The translations under genes and the position numbers were made by a program. Shown here in pieces: positions 46,991 through 56,733 of a stretch of DNA of 64,000 bases. Origin of the DNA: an uncultured Lachnospiraceae bacterium (GTDB lineage: Bacteria; Bacillota; Clostridia; Lachnospirales; Lachnospiraceae); the NCBI GenBank assembly GCA_946552115.1, contig CAMNRH010000004.1, positions 1 through 64,000 on the forward strand, read 5' to 3'. Below the pieces are notes generated by a model. It was not told the origin of the DNA, made no database searches, and saw only the letters and a list, made by a program, of their open reading frames with translations. The first letter of the stretch is position 1. Every line of letters starts with the position of its first letter.

Positions 46991-47012
46991 TAGCAGGGGG
47001 CAAAAGTGAGCT

Positions 47013-47642
47013 ATGTGGGTGAAAAGAGTGATAAAAGAACTGGAATGGCAGGTTTATAAACGGGAAAAGAGAAAAAGACTGAAAAATAAAAATTTTTCCA
47101 TTATATCATCCAATTGCAGTGGGACATACATGTATTATGATCTGAAGCTGCCGTATACTTCTCCTACCGTTAACCTGAGCATCGGGATGAATGATTTTGT
47201 CAGGATGGTTCAAAATCTGGAATGGTATATGGAGAGGAGTCTTACAGAGACGGAGAATAGGAGGAAAGGGTATCCGGTTGGCATGCTTGGGGACGTTGAG
47301 ATAAATTTTGTCCATTATGATACTTTCTCCGAAGCGGCGGAGAAGTGGGAAAAGAGGAAGAAAAGAATCCATTGGAATAATCTGTTTATCATAGGGACAG
47401 AAAAAGACGGCTGTACTTATGAGACTCTCAGGAGCTTTGAGCAGCTTCCATATAAAAACAAGGTGATTTTTACTCATGTCAGATATCCGGAATTCCCATC
47501 GGCATATTGTATAAAAGGATTTGAAGAAGAAAAGGAGTTAGGAGATATCACAGGTTTTCAGGAACGGTTTCTTAAGAGGCAGTACCTGGATGATTTTGAC
47601 TATGTGGGGTTCCTGAATGGCGAAGATGTTTGTGAAAGGTAA
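47013..47642 (+). CDS. DUF1919 family exopolysaccharide protein
   Basis: 209 residues. FSIISSNCSGTYMYYDLKLPYTSPTVNLSIG matches DUF1919 and the left gene 8637-9266. The C-terminal YLDDFDYVGFLNG is also shared. Its reaction is not known to me. The gene order FrhB, DUF1919, GT2 is preserved between the operons. The stop lies 17 bases inside the next gene. Confidence 0.8.
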   Translation: MWVKRVIKELEWQVYKREKRKRLKNKNFSIISSNCSGTYMYYDLKLPYTSPTVNLSIGMNDFVRMVQNLEWYMERSLTETENRRKGYPVGMLGDVEINFVHYDTFSEAAEKWEKRKKRIHWNNLFIIGTEKDGCTYETLRSFEQLPYKNKVIFTHVRYPEFPSAYCIKGFEEEKELGDITGFQERFLKRQYLDDFDYVGFLNGEDVCER

Positions 47643-48585
47643 GGTTTCCATTGTTACGCCGGTGTATAACGGGGAGAGGTATCTGCCGCCGATGCTGGAT
47701 TCTGTGCTGAAACAAACATATCCGGAGGTAGAGTTGATTCTGGTTGACGATGGCTCTGCAGACGGGACGGTTCAGGCGGCGGAGGAATACCGGGAGAAAT
47801 TTGCTGACAGAGGCTATGAGTATTCGATTATCCAGGCGAAGCACGGGGGCGCGGCCGCTGCGATTAATCAGGGGCTTCCTCTTGTAACGGGAGAGTATCT
47901 GATCTGGCCGGACAGTGACGACCGGCTGGAACCGGCTTCTATAGAAAAAAGAGTCCGGTTTTTAGAAAAATATCCGGAATATCAATGCGTCAGGACATTG
48001 CCTTACTATTTTTCACAGAAGACCGGAGAACGTACAAGGGATGATGAGAAAACCGGAGATTTATTAAAAGAAGATTTGTTTTGGGATATCCTTGAATCAA
48101 AAACCTTTGTATGCTGCGGCTGCTATATGTTGAAATCAGAATGTTTTTTTAAAATATATCCTGAGCGGCGTATACCAGAATATCATGTGGGACAGAATTT
48201 TCAAATGCTTTTGCCTTACATGTATCGGTATAAGTGCCTTACAATTTCGGAAAAACTGTATGGCGTCTGTGTAAGAGCAGGCAGTCATTCCAGAACAGCG
48301 CTGACTCAGGAAGAGGAAGAGCAGAAATATCGGGATTACGAAAGTCTGGTGGAAGAGATTGCAAATATTTGTGGGATTCAGGATAAAGAATCCCGGGATC
48401 GTATTTTATGCTGGAAAGCCAGACGCAGATATATGATTTCTTTAAAATATAATCGTAAGAGACAGGCAGTAAAAGCATTGGGTTTATTGTACAAATGCGG
48501 CGGATTAAAAATTTATAAGGTACTGAAAGACTCATTGTGGGCTTGTCTGGAAAATATCAGGGCGGTTAAAAAGTATAGAAGTTAA
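47626..48585 (+). CDS. Glycosyltransferase family 2 (unfused homologue of left GT2-ABC permease)
   Basis: 319 residues from ATG 47626, the start that matches the left protein (MFVKGKVSIVTPVYNGERY); the ORF track starts three codons earlier. It has VDDGSADGT, WPDSDD and the conserved CVRTLPYYFSQKTGERT. It aligns with the first 320 or so residues of the left fusion, then stops at KKYRS where the left protein continues into the ABC-2 permease. It has no membrane helices. Confidence 0.87.
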   Translation: MFVKGKVSIVTPVYNGERYLPPMLDSVLKQTYPEVELILVDDGSADGTVQAAEEYREKFADRGYEYSIIQAKHGGAAAAINQGLPLVTGEYLIWPDSDDRLEPASIEKRVRFLEKYPEYQCVRTLPYYFSQKTGERTRDDEKTGDLLKEDLFWDILESKTFVCCGCYMLKSECFFKIYPERRIPEYHVGQNFQMLLPYMYRYKCLTISEKLYGVCVRAGSHSRTALTQEEEEQKYRDYESLVEEIANICGIQDKESRDRILCWKARRRYMISLKYNRKRQAVKALGLLYKCGGLKIYKVLKDSLWACLENIRAVKKYRS

Positions 48586-48633
48586 AATAAAAAAATTTCC
48601 GACAGATATTTTTGAAATGAGAGGGGGATTTTT

Positions 48634-49578
48634 GTGGATAAAATAGCTGTTTTAATTCCATGTTATAACGAAGAGAAAACAATTGGAAAAGTAGTGCATG
48701 ATTTTCAGTATGCTTTACCAGAGGCAGTCATCTATGTATATGATAATGACTCGGAGGATAAAACTGCTGAGATTGCAGAAAGCGCAGGCGCGGTTGTCCG
48801 GCATGAGTATCGGCGCGGAAAAGGAAACGTAGTCAGAAGAATGTTTCGTGAAATTGATGCAGAGTGTTATCTTATAACAGATGGAGATGATACTTACCCA
48901 TCTGGAGCAGCAAGGGAGATGGTGGAAAGGGTGTTTTCAAAACAGGCGGATATGGTAGTTGGAGATCGTTTGTCGTCTGCTTATATGGAACAAAACAGAC
49001 GCCCGTTTCACGGTATCGGAAATTTTCTGGTACGTAAAAGCATCAATACTTTATTTAAAAATGATATAAAGGATATTATGACAGGATATCGGGCGTTTAG
49101 CTATGAGTTTGTGAAAACTTTTCCTGTTTTATCACAGGGTTTCGAAATTGAGACTGAAATGAGTATTCATGCGGCAGATAAAAATATGTATATTGAAAAT
49201 GTAGTTATAGATTACTGGAATCGTCCTGACGGAAGCGTATCGAAATTAAATACATATTCCGATGGGATTAAAGTGGTGCGTACAATTATCAACCTGTATC
49301 GGATGTATAAGCCTGTGAAATTTTTTGGCGGAATCGCGTTGATATTAGCGGCGCTGGCAGTTGTTTTTTTTGTGCCTGTAATGAATACCTACATAGAGAC
49401 AGGACTTGTGCCGAATTATCCTACATTAATTGTGTGTGGTTTTACTGTAATTGCTGCGATTCAATCCCTTTTTGCCGGCTTGATTCTGCAGACTTTTATA
49501 CAGAAAAACAGACAGGACTTTGAGATGGATTTACAGCGGGTTGTGATATTGAAGAACTTAAAAAATAACAGGAGCTGA
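48634..49578 (+). CDS. Glycosyltransferase family 2 with C-terminal membrane helices
   Basis: 314 residues from GTG, preceded by GAGAGGGGGA. The N-terminus is DPM1/GtrB-like: AVLIPCYNEEKTIGKVVHDF, YDNDSEDKT and ITDGDDTYP, then DIMTGYRAFSYEF and EIETEMSIHA. Two membrane helices follow near 230-250 and 268-290. Such enzymes load a sugar onto undecaprenyl phosphate; the GtrA-like domain two genes upstream could flip it, giving a GtrA/GtrB-style side-chain route. It is specific to the right operon and looks more AT-rich than the core. Confidence 0.87.
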   Translation: MDKIAVLIPCYNEEKTIGKVVHDFQYALPEAVIYVYDNDSEDKTAEIAESAGAVVRHEYRRGKGNVVRRMFREIDAECYLITDGDDTYPSGAAREMVERVFSKQADMVVGDRLSSAYMEQNRRPFHGIGNFLVRKSINTLFKNDIKDIMTGYRAFSYEFVKTFPVLSQGFEIETEMSIHAADKNMYIENVVIDYWNRPDGSVSKLNTYSDGIKVVRTIINLYRMYKPVKFFGGIALILAALAVVFFVPVMNTYIETGLVPNYPTLIVCGFTVIAAIQSLFAGLILQTFIQKNRQDFEMDLQRVVILKNLKNNRS

Positions 49579-49661
49579 TAATACAGATGGACTTAATTTA
49601 GCGGTGTCTTGAATGTGCTGAAACAGGTTTAGTTATAGAATGAGGAGAGAATGAAGCGGCT

Positions 49662-52121
49662 ATGAATATAAGAAAAATAACGGAGGTTCTCGAAAAAGAT
49701 ACTTTTAAGAAATTGTCTGCAGGTCTGGTATTGCCGAAGGCGATGCAGGTTTTGGTCTGTGTTTTTTTCGGTCTTTATCTGACGGTTTATGCAGAACTGT
49801 ATGTGCTGGATTCCGCCTGGAAGTGCCTGATTGTATTCGGAGGCTTTCTCGCTGTATTTGGGATTCTTACATATGCCGCCGGCCGGTTTTTCAGACTTAC
49901 CCTGCGGCCGGATATCGTGCTGCTGTCTATCGCCGCCGCTGCCCTGATCCTGGCCGGATGTAAGAATATGCTTTTTCCGCCGGAGCAGGATATATATATT
50001 TCTCTGACGGCTGAAACGGCCGGTGAAATCTGTCTGTGTGACGTGGTTGTGGACGGAGAAAATATTCCTGTGGGGCAGGCGGAGGTGGTGGAAAATTCCG
50101 GCTGGCTGTATCGGGAGCAATATGATAATTTCGTAATCTGGCCCAAGGAAGACGGGACGGAGAACCGCCTGACGCTGCATTTTTCCGCGGCGAAGGTCCA
50201 TCTTGGTTTTCCGTACACTCCTTATGCGGGCAGCGTTAGCATTGAGTCTTCCGTGAGGGGAGGCGGCACATGGGATCTGCGATGCCCCGAAAGGGACGGG
50301 GAAGAAGAGGTACAATACGCGGACCTTTTTTTCAGACGTCCTTATTCACTGTTGGAACCGCTGGTGTATGGGCTCGGAATTCTGTCCATACTTGTTTTCT
50401 TCAGTCTGCATTTCCGAAAATGGACTGCGAAATTAAAAGATTGGATCGTAGTATGGACCGCTAAATTAAAAGATGGAATCGTAATATGGAAGTCATTGCC
50501 ATCAGGCGTGAATAAATGGCTTGTGGCATATGCGATTCTTCTTTCCGCAACGGTTGTTGTGGGTGGGAAGATGAATATGGAGGGCAGTCCCTGGTTTCAA
50601 CCCATTGAGTTTGCGGATTTTTTTAAGTTTTTACTTTTATTTTTTGTTTTATCAGCGGCTGGCAGTTTTCTGATAAAGCTCGGGAATGTTAAGGGTTTGA
50701 TTGCGATACATACAGAAAGAATATCTAAAAAGTGGTGGCTGTGTGCGTGGCTCCTTTTAGCGGTATTGTGGACTCCTTATCTGCTCGCATATTACCCGGG
50801 ATTATTATCGCCGGATTCCTTTACCTCCCTGCTGCAGGTGAAGAATCTGAAGCTGTTGTATAATCATGTGCCGATCGCATATACGCTTTTGATTGCTCTT
50901 TTTGCCAGGATCGGCTGGGACGCCGGAGACGCCAACTTTGGAATCTTTTTATTTACGGTTGTGCAGACGCTGATTATGGCGGGCGTGTTGAGCTATTCGG
51001 CCTATTGGCTCAGAAAAAAAGTCAGGAACCGGATTGCCGCAGCTGCGATACTGCTCTTTTATGGACTGAATCCCATAGTGGCGCTGTATTCCATGACGAT
51101 GTGGAAGGATGTGCTCTATTCGGCATGGATTGTTTTGCTGTGTCTGTTTTTGTTTGATATGGCTATGTGTCGGGGAGAGGAGCTAAAGGACAAGAAACGT
51201 CTTGCGCAGCTGGGTGTGTTGTTCCTGTTGATATCGTTTGGACGGAACAATGGAATATATGTTGCTTTCTTTTGTTGGCTGTCCTTTCTGCTGTTTTATA
51301 AAAAAGCCGGAAAAAAACTGCTTGCTGCAGAGGGAAGTGTTATTCTGGCCATATTGCTGATTCAGGGGCCGGTGTATAAGGAGTTGGGAATTAACCAGGC
51401 CGGATTTGCGGAGTCAGTGGGCATTCCGCTTCAGCAGATATGCTATACAGTGGTGAAAGACGGCTTGCCGGAAGGGGAGGAACAGGAATTTTTGGAGAAT
51501 ATTATTCCGATAGAAGCGATTGAGAAAAGCTACTCTCCAATATCTGTCGATAATATTAAGTTTCATGAGCAATTCAATACGGTCTTTTTTGAACAAAACA
51601 AAGGGGGCTTCATAAGATTATATCTTAAACTGCTTCCCTCGCATTTTCAGTCCTATGTACAGGCGTATCTGCTGTCTACAGCCGGTTTCTGGCACATAGA
51701 ACCGAATGGCTGGATTACACATGAAAATATTTATGAAAATGATATGGGGATTTATAACGTGGATTATTTCCAGAAATATTTTCATTGTGACATGAAAGAG
51801 CGGGTATCCGGGAAAATCGCATCCCTGAAAAACAGCCCCATAACGAATGTAGGCTTTATGGTGTGGTTTACGTTCTTTTATGTAATAGCGTGTCTGTCGC
51901 AGAAGCAGCCGTGGAAAGCGGTTCTGGCACTGCCGTTAATCGGATGCTGGCTGACTCTGATGCTGGCCACACCGGTCAATGCACAGTTCCGATATGTATA
52001 CTATTATCATTTGATGCTTCCGGTCGTCGGGGTTATGCTTTTTATGAAAAGAGGGGATGAGCAGTATACCTCTGATTTACAGACCGGGTCACAGGATGAG
52101 GAGAAAACGGAGCGGCTATGA
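49662..52121 (+). CDS. DUF6020-like polytopic membrane protein with shared N-terminal module
   Basis: 819 residues. Residues 1 to about 250 form a module of three to four helices plus an extracytoplasmic beta region (GEICLCDVVVDGENIPVGQ). It is nearly the same as the start of the next gene. A short 11-residue repeat (WTAKLKDWIVV, WTAKLKDGIVI) follows. The rest is a ten- or more-helix domain with LLAYYPGLLSPDSFTSLLQVK and NHVPIAYTLLIALFARIG, resembling DUF6020 and related polymerase/GT-C-like proteins. It ends in an ATGA overlap with the MBOAT gene. The sugar or acceptor is unknown. Confidence 0.65.
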   Translation: MNIRKITEVLEKDTFKKLSAGLVLPKAMQVLVCVFFGLYLTVYAELYVLDSAWKCLIVFGGFLAVFGILTYAAGRFFRLTLRPDIVLLSIAAAALILAGCKNMLFPPEQDIYISLTAETAGEICLCDVVVDGENIPVGQAEVVENSGWLYREQYDNFVIWPKEDGTENRLTLHFSAAKVHLGFPYTPYAGSVSIESSVRGGGTWDLRCPERDGEEEVQYADLFFRRPYSLLEPLVYGLGILSILVFFSLHFRKWTAKLKDWIVVWTAKLKDGIVIWKSLPSGVNKWLVAYAILLSATVVVGGKMNMEGSPWFQPIEFADFFKFLLLFFVLSAAGSFLIKLGNVKGLIAIHTERISKKWWLCAWLLLAVLWTPYLLAYYPGLLSPDSFTSLLQVKNLKLLYNHVPIAYTLLIALFARIGWDAGDANFGIFLFTVVQTLIMAGVLSYSAYWLRKKVRNRIAAAAILLFYGLNPIVALYSMTMWKDVLYSAWIVLLCLFLFDMAMCRGEELKDKKRLAQLGVLFLLISFGRNNGIYVAFFCWLSFLLFYKKAGKKLLAAEGSVILAILLIQGPVYKELGINQAGFAESVGIPLQQICYTVVKDGLPEGEEQEFLENIIPIEAIEKSYSPISVDNIKFHEQFNTVFFEQNKGGFIRLYLKLLPSHFQSYVQAYLLSTAGFWHIEPNGWITHENIYENDMGIYNVDYFQKYFHCDMKERVSGKIASLKNSPITNVGFMVWFTFFYVIACLSQKQPWKAVLALPLIGCWLTLMLATPVNAQFRYVYYYHLMLPVVGVMLFMKRGDEQYTSDLQTGSQDEEKTERL
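50421..50486 (+). repeat. 33-bp tandem duplication inside DUF6020-like gene
   Basis: Two adjacent 33-base units, starting TGGACTGCGAAATTAAAAGA and TGGACCGCTAAATTAAAAGA, encode WTAKLKDWIVV and WTAKLKDGIVI. The unit keeps the frame. It lies at the junction between the shared N-terminal module and the unique membrane domain. Confidence 0.85.
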
Positions 52122-54499
52122 AGATAAGAAAAGTAACGGAGATTTTCGAAAAAAACACAGTTAAGAAACTATCGGCAGGTCTGGTATCGCCAAAGGCGAT
52201 GCGGGTTTTGGTCTGCATTTTTTCCAGCCTTTATCTGACGGCTTATATAGATCTCTATGCACTGGATTCCGCCTGGCTGTGCCTGATTGTATTCGGCTGT
52301 TCTCTCGCCGTATTCGGAATCCTTTCATGCGTGGTCGGCCGGTTTTTCAAGCTTATCCTGAGGCCGACTCCTGTGCTATTGTCGATCGCCGCCGCTGCCC
52401 TGATCCTGGCCGGATGTAAGAACATTTATTTTCCGCCCGATCTATATATTTCTCTGCGCGCTGAGACGGCCGGTGAAATCTGTCTGTGTGATGTGGTGGC
52501 GGATGGAGAAAATATTCCCGTGGGACAGACAGAGGTGGTGGAAAATTCCGGCTGGCGGTACCGGGAGCAAGAGGATAATTTCATGATCTGGCCCGAGGAA
52601 GACGGGACAAAGAACCGCCTGACGCTGCACTTTTCCGGGACAGAGGTCCATCTTGGTTTTCCGTATACCCCTTATGCGGGCAGCGTTACCATTGAGTCTT
52701 CCGCGGGGGGCGGCACATGGGATCTGCGTTATTCTGAAAGGGCTGAGGGAGAAAAGGCGCAATATGCGGACCTTTTTTTCAGACGCCCTTATTCACCGTG
52801 GAAACTGCTGGTGTATGGGATCGGGATTCTGTCAATTCTTGCTTTCCTTGGTCTGCATTTCCGAAAATGGGATTCTTTTAAAGAATGGCTTGTAATGAAT
52901 AAATGGCTTGCGGCGTATACCGTCTTTCTTTCCGTAACGTTGGTCGTAAAGGGGAAGATGAATATGGCGCAGGAGAGCATCGTTGGATTTCTTTCCGTAG
53001 ATTTTCTGCTTTTTGCGGGTATAACCGTTCTGCTGTATTATCTGATCCCGATGAAGCAGAGATGGTCTGTGCTTTTGGGGGCCAGCTTGTATTTTTATTG
53101 CTGTGCGGGCCTTGAAAAGGTGATTTTTGTATTTGCTGCGGCTGGGATTGCGTATATTACGACCCGCAGCATCGCAAAGAATTATGGCGGTATCGAACCG
53201 GACAGGAGGAAAGCGAAGAGGAGACTCCGATTGGGTGTTGCCCTCATAATCCTTTTTTGGCTGTACACGAAAATCGGGGACGCGGCGGTCAGGGCTTTCG
53301 TCTCAATATTCCACATGGGGGAAATAGAATTTCATGCGCTTGTCCCTCTGGGTATCTCCTACTATACTTTTTCCGTCATAGGATATATGGCGGACGTGTA
53401 TTGGAGAAAGGAGGAGGCGGAGAGAGACTATTTAAAGCTTCTGCTCTATATGATTTATTTTCCGCATATTTTACAGGGACCGATTTCCCGGCATAAGAGG
53501 CTGGCGTCTCAGCTGACAGAGGGGCATGCTTTTCAGTATCGGAATCTGTGCCATGGATTACAGAGAATGGGATGGGGATATTTTAAGAAGCTGGTGATTG
53601 CAGATCGTTTGGCAGTGTTCACAGGGGAAGTGTTCGGAAATTATACCTCCTACGAAGGATTGATATTTGTAATCGCTCTTGTCTGCGCCGCCATAGAATT
53701 ATATTGTGATTTTTCGGGTTGTATGGATATTGTGCTCGGTATATCGGAGGCGCTGTCTATCCGGCTGGACGAAAATTTTCAGCGGCCCTTTTTTGCCAGA
53801 AATGTGGCGGAGTTCTGGCGGAGATGGCATATTACATTGGGAGCATGGTTTAGGGACTACGTCTTTATGCCGCTGGCGGCAAGTCCGGGATTGGCGAAAT
53901 TTTGTCAGGCGGTAAAGGGAAAATTTGGGAACCGGTTCGCAAAACGGCTGATGAGCATCGTTCCCCTTGCAGTTGTATGGATGCTGACAGGATTGTGGCA
54001 TGGAACGGGAATGAATTACATCCTTTGGGGAATGTACTGGGGCGCCCTCATTATTCTTTCAACCATATTTGGGCCGGAGATGAAGAAATGGACCAAAAAG
54101 CGGAAGTGGAACACGGAATCACACTGGTTTGGAATTTTTCGGACAGTCAGAACATTTCTGCTGTTTTTGATCAGCAGGCTGCTGACTGCGCCGGGGGATA
54201 TTGGAGCTACGCTTGGAATTGTAAAGAGAATGTTCGGGGGATGGAATCCGGGAGTTTTGTTTGACGGGACGTTGTGCAGAATCGGCCTGGGTAAGCCAGA
54301 CGTGTGGGTTGGTGTGATCGCCGTGCTTATCCTGTGGACGGTTGAGCTTCTGCAGGAGAGAGGGATGAAAATCCGGGATAAGCTTAATGCCGCGCCCCTG
54401 GCACTCCGTTGGGGGGCCTATTATGCGGGAATTCTGGCGATTCTTATATGGGGCGTCTACAGCGGGGGCACGGATACGTTTGTCTATATGAATTATTGA
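52118..54499 (+). CDS. MBOAT family O-acyltransferase (DltB/AlgI-like) with shared N-terminal module
   Basis: 793 residues. The first 250 or so residues repeat the module of the preceding protein. The remainder is an MBOAT: LLYYLIPMKQRWSVLLGASLYFY, FPHILQGPISRHKRL, EFWRRWHITLGAWFRDYVF, and WMLTGLWHGTGMNYILWG with the catalytic-type His. DltB and AlgI use such a fold to hand acyl groups across the membrane. The next genes are an acyl carrier protein, an SGNH protein and an AMP-ligase, so it likely takes its acyl group from the carrier, as DltB does from DltC. Confidence 0.9.
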   Translation: MKIRKVTEIFEKNTVKKLSAGLVSPKAMRVLVCIFSSLYLTAYIDLYALDSAWLCLIVFGCSLAVFGILSCVVGRFFKLILRPTPVLLSIAAAALILAGCKNIYFPPDLYISLRAETAGEICLCDVVADGENIPVGQTEVVENSGWRYREQEDNFMIWPEEDGTKNRLTLHFSGTEVHLGFPYTPYAGSVTIESSAGGGTWDLRYSERAEGEKAQYADLFFRRPYSPWKLLVYGIGILSILAFLGLHFRKWDSFKEWLVMNKWLAAYTVFLSVTLVVKGKMNMAQESIVGFLSVDFLLFAGITVLLYYLIPMKQRWSVLLGASLYFYCCAGLEKVIFVFAAAGIAYITTRSIAKNYGGIEPDRRKAKRRLRLGVALIILFWLYTKIGDAAVRAFVSIFHMGEIEFHALVPLGISYYTFSVIGYMADVYWRKEEAERDYLKLLLYMIYFPHILQGPISRHKRLASQLTEGHAFQYRNLCHGLQRMGWGYFKKLVIADRLAVFTGEVFGNYTSYEGLIFVIALVCAAIELYCDFSGCMDIVLGISEALSIRLDENFQRPFFARNVAEFWRRWHITLGAWFRDYVFMPLAASPGLAKFCQAVKGKFGNRFAKRLMSIVPLAVVWMLTGLWHGTGMNYILWGMYWGALIILSTIFGPEMKKWTKKRKWNTESHWFGIFRTVRTFLLFLISRLLTAPGDIGATLGIVKRMFGGWNPGVLFDGTLCRIGLGKPDVWVGVIAVLILWTVELLQERGMKIRDKLNAAPLALRWGAYYAGILAILIWGVYSGGTDTFVYMNY

Positions 54500-54519
54500 G
54501 AAAAAGGAGGAAGATCATT

Positions 54520-54747
54520 ATGGAAGAAAAAATTTTGGCATTATTGTCGGAGGAATATCCGGAGATTGACTTTACCTCATCAAATGAATTGGTGGACGAC
54601 GGTATACTGGACTCTCTGTCCATCATAGGAATCATCGCCGCATTGTCGATGGAGTTTCATATTACTATTCCTTATGAAGAGATTATAGAAGAAAATTTTA
54701 ACTCTGTCGCAGGATTGGCGAAAATGGTTGAGAGGCTGCAGGCGTAA
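54520..54747 (+). CDS. Acyl/aminoacyl carrier protein (DltC-like)
   Basis: 75 residues from ATG 54520, 11 bases after AAAAAGGAGG; the longer ORF in the track is not the real start. DDGILDSLSIIG carries the DSL motif, with Ser32 as the phosphopantetheine site, and the protein is acidic and helical as expected. Set between MBOAT and SGNH genes, it is the natural carrier for the ligase at 56734-58794. The acyl group could be an amino acid or a short acid and cannot be read from this sequence. Confidence 0.92.
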   Translation: MEEKILALLSEEYPEIDFTSSNELVDDGILDSLSIIGIIAALSMEFHITIPYEEIIEENFNSVAGLAKMVERLQA

Positions 54748-54764
54748 AGGCGGAGGGAAACGGC

Positions 54765-56732
54765 ATGAACAATGGCAGAGGAAGAGTATTGGCGAAAGCG
54801 TTTTTATTCGTGTTTCTATTGGGAATCCTGATTTTGGCAAGTGCAGGGATACTGGAGGATGCAGGGAATGAATCCTGGGAGGCGATGGCGAATGTCCATG
54901 CATATCCCAATTCGTATGATGTATGTTTCCTGGGGCCCAGCACTGCGAAATGCAATGTTTCCAATCAGGAGCTGTACGAGCAATATGGAATTGCGGGAAT
55001 TTCATTGGCCGAGGATGTCCAGCCCATATATGCGGCAAGATATACGTTGGAGGAAGTGCTGAATTATCAGTCCCCTCAGGCAGTGTTTTACGATGTGAGT
55101 CCAATGTTCTATTCGGAGCAGGGAATTACGGATTGGACACAGGAGAGGCAAAATTATCTTTTAGACTCCTTTCTGGGCGGAATAAAAACTCCGCCTGTAA
55201 GATGGAACGCCTTTGAAAAGATCCGATATTACAATAAGGATGTGAAAATCTGGGATTATTTGAGATTTCCGTACATTCATGAAAATTGGGTAAATATAGT
55301 GACGGGCGAGGGGAAAAACCGTATTCCCGGGAATGCGACAGGAAATCAGGTATTGCTTGATCAGATAGATAATTTGGGAGAAACAGATGCCGGAAAAGAA
55401 TACCAATCTGCAAGAGTGATAAATGCGGACGCCGAAAAATATCTGCGTGAGATGTCTGAAATATGCAGGAAGCGAAAAACAGAGCTCGTTTTATTGTGTG
55501 AGAAGGTTTTTAGTGAGTGGGAGCATGAGGCGGTTTCCGAACTGGCGGAAAAGTACGGAATAAAATTTATTGATATCAATGAACATCTGGAGGAGATTGG
55601 TTTTTCCTATCAGGAGGATCTGCAGGATGGAAGCCATTTCAACCTGTCGGGGGCCGTCAAGTGGTCGGATTATATAGGGAAATATATTTCTGAAAATTAT
55701 GAGATTACAGACAAGAGAAACGATTCGTCATATCGGAGATTTGAGGAGGAAAGCGATTGGTTTGCGATGCAGAAAGAGTCGTTATCAAATCCCGTTTTTG
55801 GGGAATATCTCGAAATGCTGGTGAACCTGGATAAGAAAGAAAATGTCATATTTGTTTCTGTATATGACGAAGCGACGAGCGCATTGACGGCGAAGAACTG
55901 TGAACTTTTAAGAGAGCTTGGATTGGAGACGGATTTAAGAGGTCAGTATCAGAGCAGTTACGCGGCGGTGATACATGACTCGGGAATACAGGAAATGTTT
56001 GCGCCTGAGGATATGGTGAAAATTCAGGGGAATATTGACGGTTTGTATTACAGAGTTATGTCCGGCGGACTGCTGAGCGGGAACAGGGCATGCATTGAAC
56101 TGAACGGCGTGAATTATATGCAGATGGGAAGAGGGTTTAATTTCGTCGTCTGTAATCTGAAAACAGGAGAAATAACAGATTCTGTCTTTTTTGATACTTA
56201 TGCATCCGCAAATGCACATTTGATGAGGAAAACCGAGGAATTCCAAAATCGGACAGCAGAGTTTCCCGCGGGGACTTTCCGGGACTATCTCATGAAACTG
56301 GCAGAGTTGGATACCGGCGAGTATGCCGTATTTGTTTCCGTGTATGATGAGGCGACCACCTCTCTGGAAGAAATAGATGTGACGCTGATGCGTGCAATCG
56401 GCCTGGAGACGGATTTAAGGGGACAGAATCGATGCAGCTATGCGGCGGTTCTCTGCGATTCTAAAGTGCAGGAGCGTTTTGCACCGGAGGACACGGTGAC
56501 GATTGAGGGAAATATCGGCAGTTTGTCTTACAAGGTTATGTCGGGCGGGCTGTCAAGCGGGGGAAATGCCGGTATCAAGCTGAACGGAACAGAATACATA
56601 CAAAAAGGAAGGGGCTTCAACTTCGTCATTTATAATCTGGAAACGGAACGGGTGGAAGAGTCTGTCTCCTTTGATACGTATGCGATTGTGAATCCGCCCA
56701 TGGAGACAACAATGAAAACGAAAGGAAAGTAA
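54765..56732 (+). CDS. SGNH/DltD-like extracytoplasmic protein with tandem FAM3/ILEI-like lectin-type repeats
   Basis: 655 residues. The signal anchor is near 9-28. Residues about 40-310 are SGNH-like: FLGPSTAKCNVSN (Ser block), YDVSPMF and a late DGSHFNLSG (Asp/His pair), as in DltD and AlgJ/X-type helpers. From about 340 two similar units of about 150 residues follow, each with VSVYDEAT, LGLETDLRGQ, SYAAV, IEGNI-YKVMSGGL, and GRGFNFVIYNLETG ending in FDTYA. This pattern matches the FAM3/ILEI (GG-type lectin) domain in cut register. The whole likely sits outside the membrane, moving or editing the acyl group while the repeats bind the glycan. Confidence 0.8.
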   Translation: MNNGRGRVLAKAFLFVFLLGILILASAGILEDAGNESWEAMANVHAYPNSYDVCFLGPSTAKCNVSNQELYEQYGIAGISLAEDVQPIYAARYTLEEVLNYQSPQAVFYDVSPMFYSEQGITDWTQERQNYLLDSFLGGIKTPPVRWNAFEKIRYYNKDVKIWDYLRFPYIHENWVNIVTGEGKNRIPGNATGNQVLLDQIDNLGETDAGKEYQSARVINADAEKYLREMSEICRKRKTELVLLCEKVFSEWEHEAVSELAEKYGIKFIDINEHLEEIGFSYQEDLQDGSHFNLSGAVKWSDYIGKYISENYEITDKRNDSSYRRFEEESDWFAMQKESLSNPVFGEYLEMLVNLDKKENVIFVSVYDEATSALTAKNCELLRELGLETDLRGQYQSSYAAVIHDSGIQEMFAPEDMVKIQGNIDGLYYRVMSGGLLSGNRACIELNGVNYMQMGRGFNFVVCNLKTGEITDSVFFDTYASANAHLMRKTEEFQNRTAEFPAGTFRDYLMKLAELDTGEYAVFVSVYDEATTSLEEIDVTLMRAIGLETDLRGQNRCSYAAVLCDSKVQERFAPEDTVTIEGNIGSLSYKVMSGGLSSGGNAGIKLNGTEYIQKGRGFNFVIYNLETERVEESVSFDTYAIVNPPMETTMKTKGK

Positions 56733-56733
56733 G

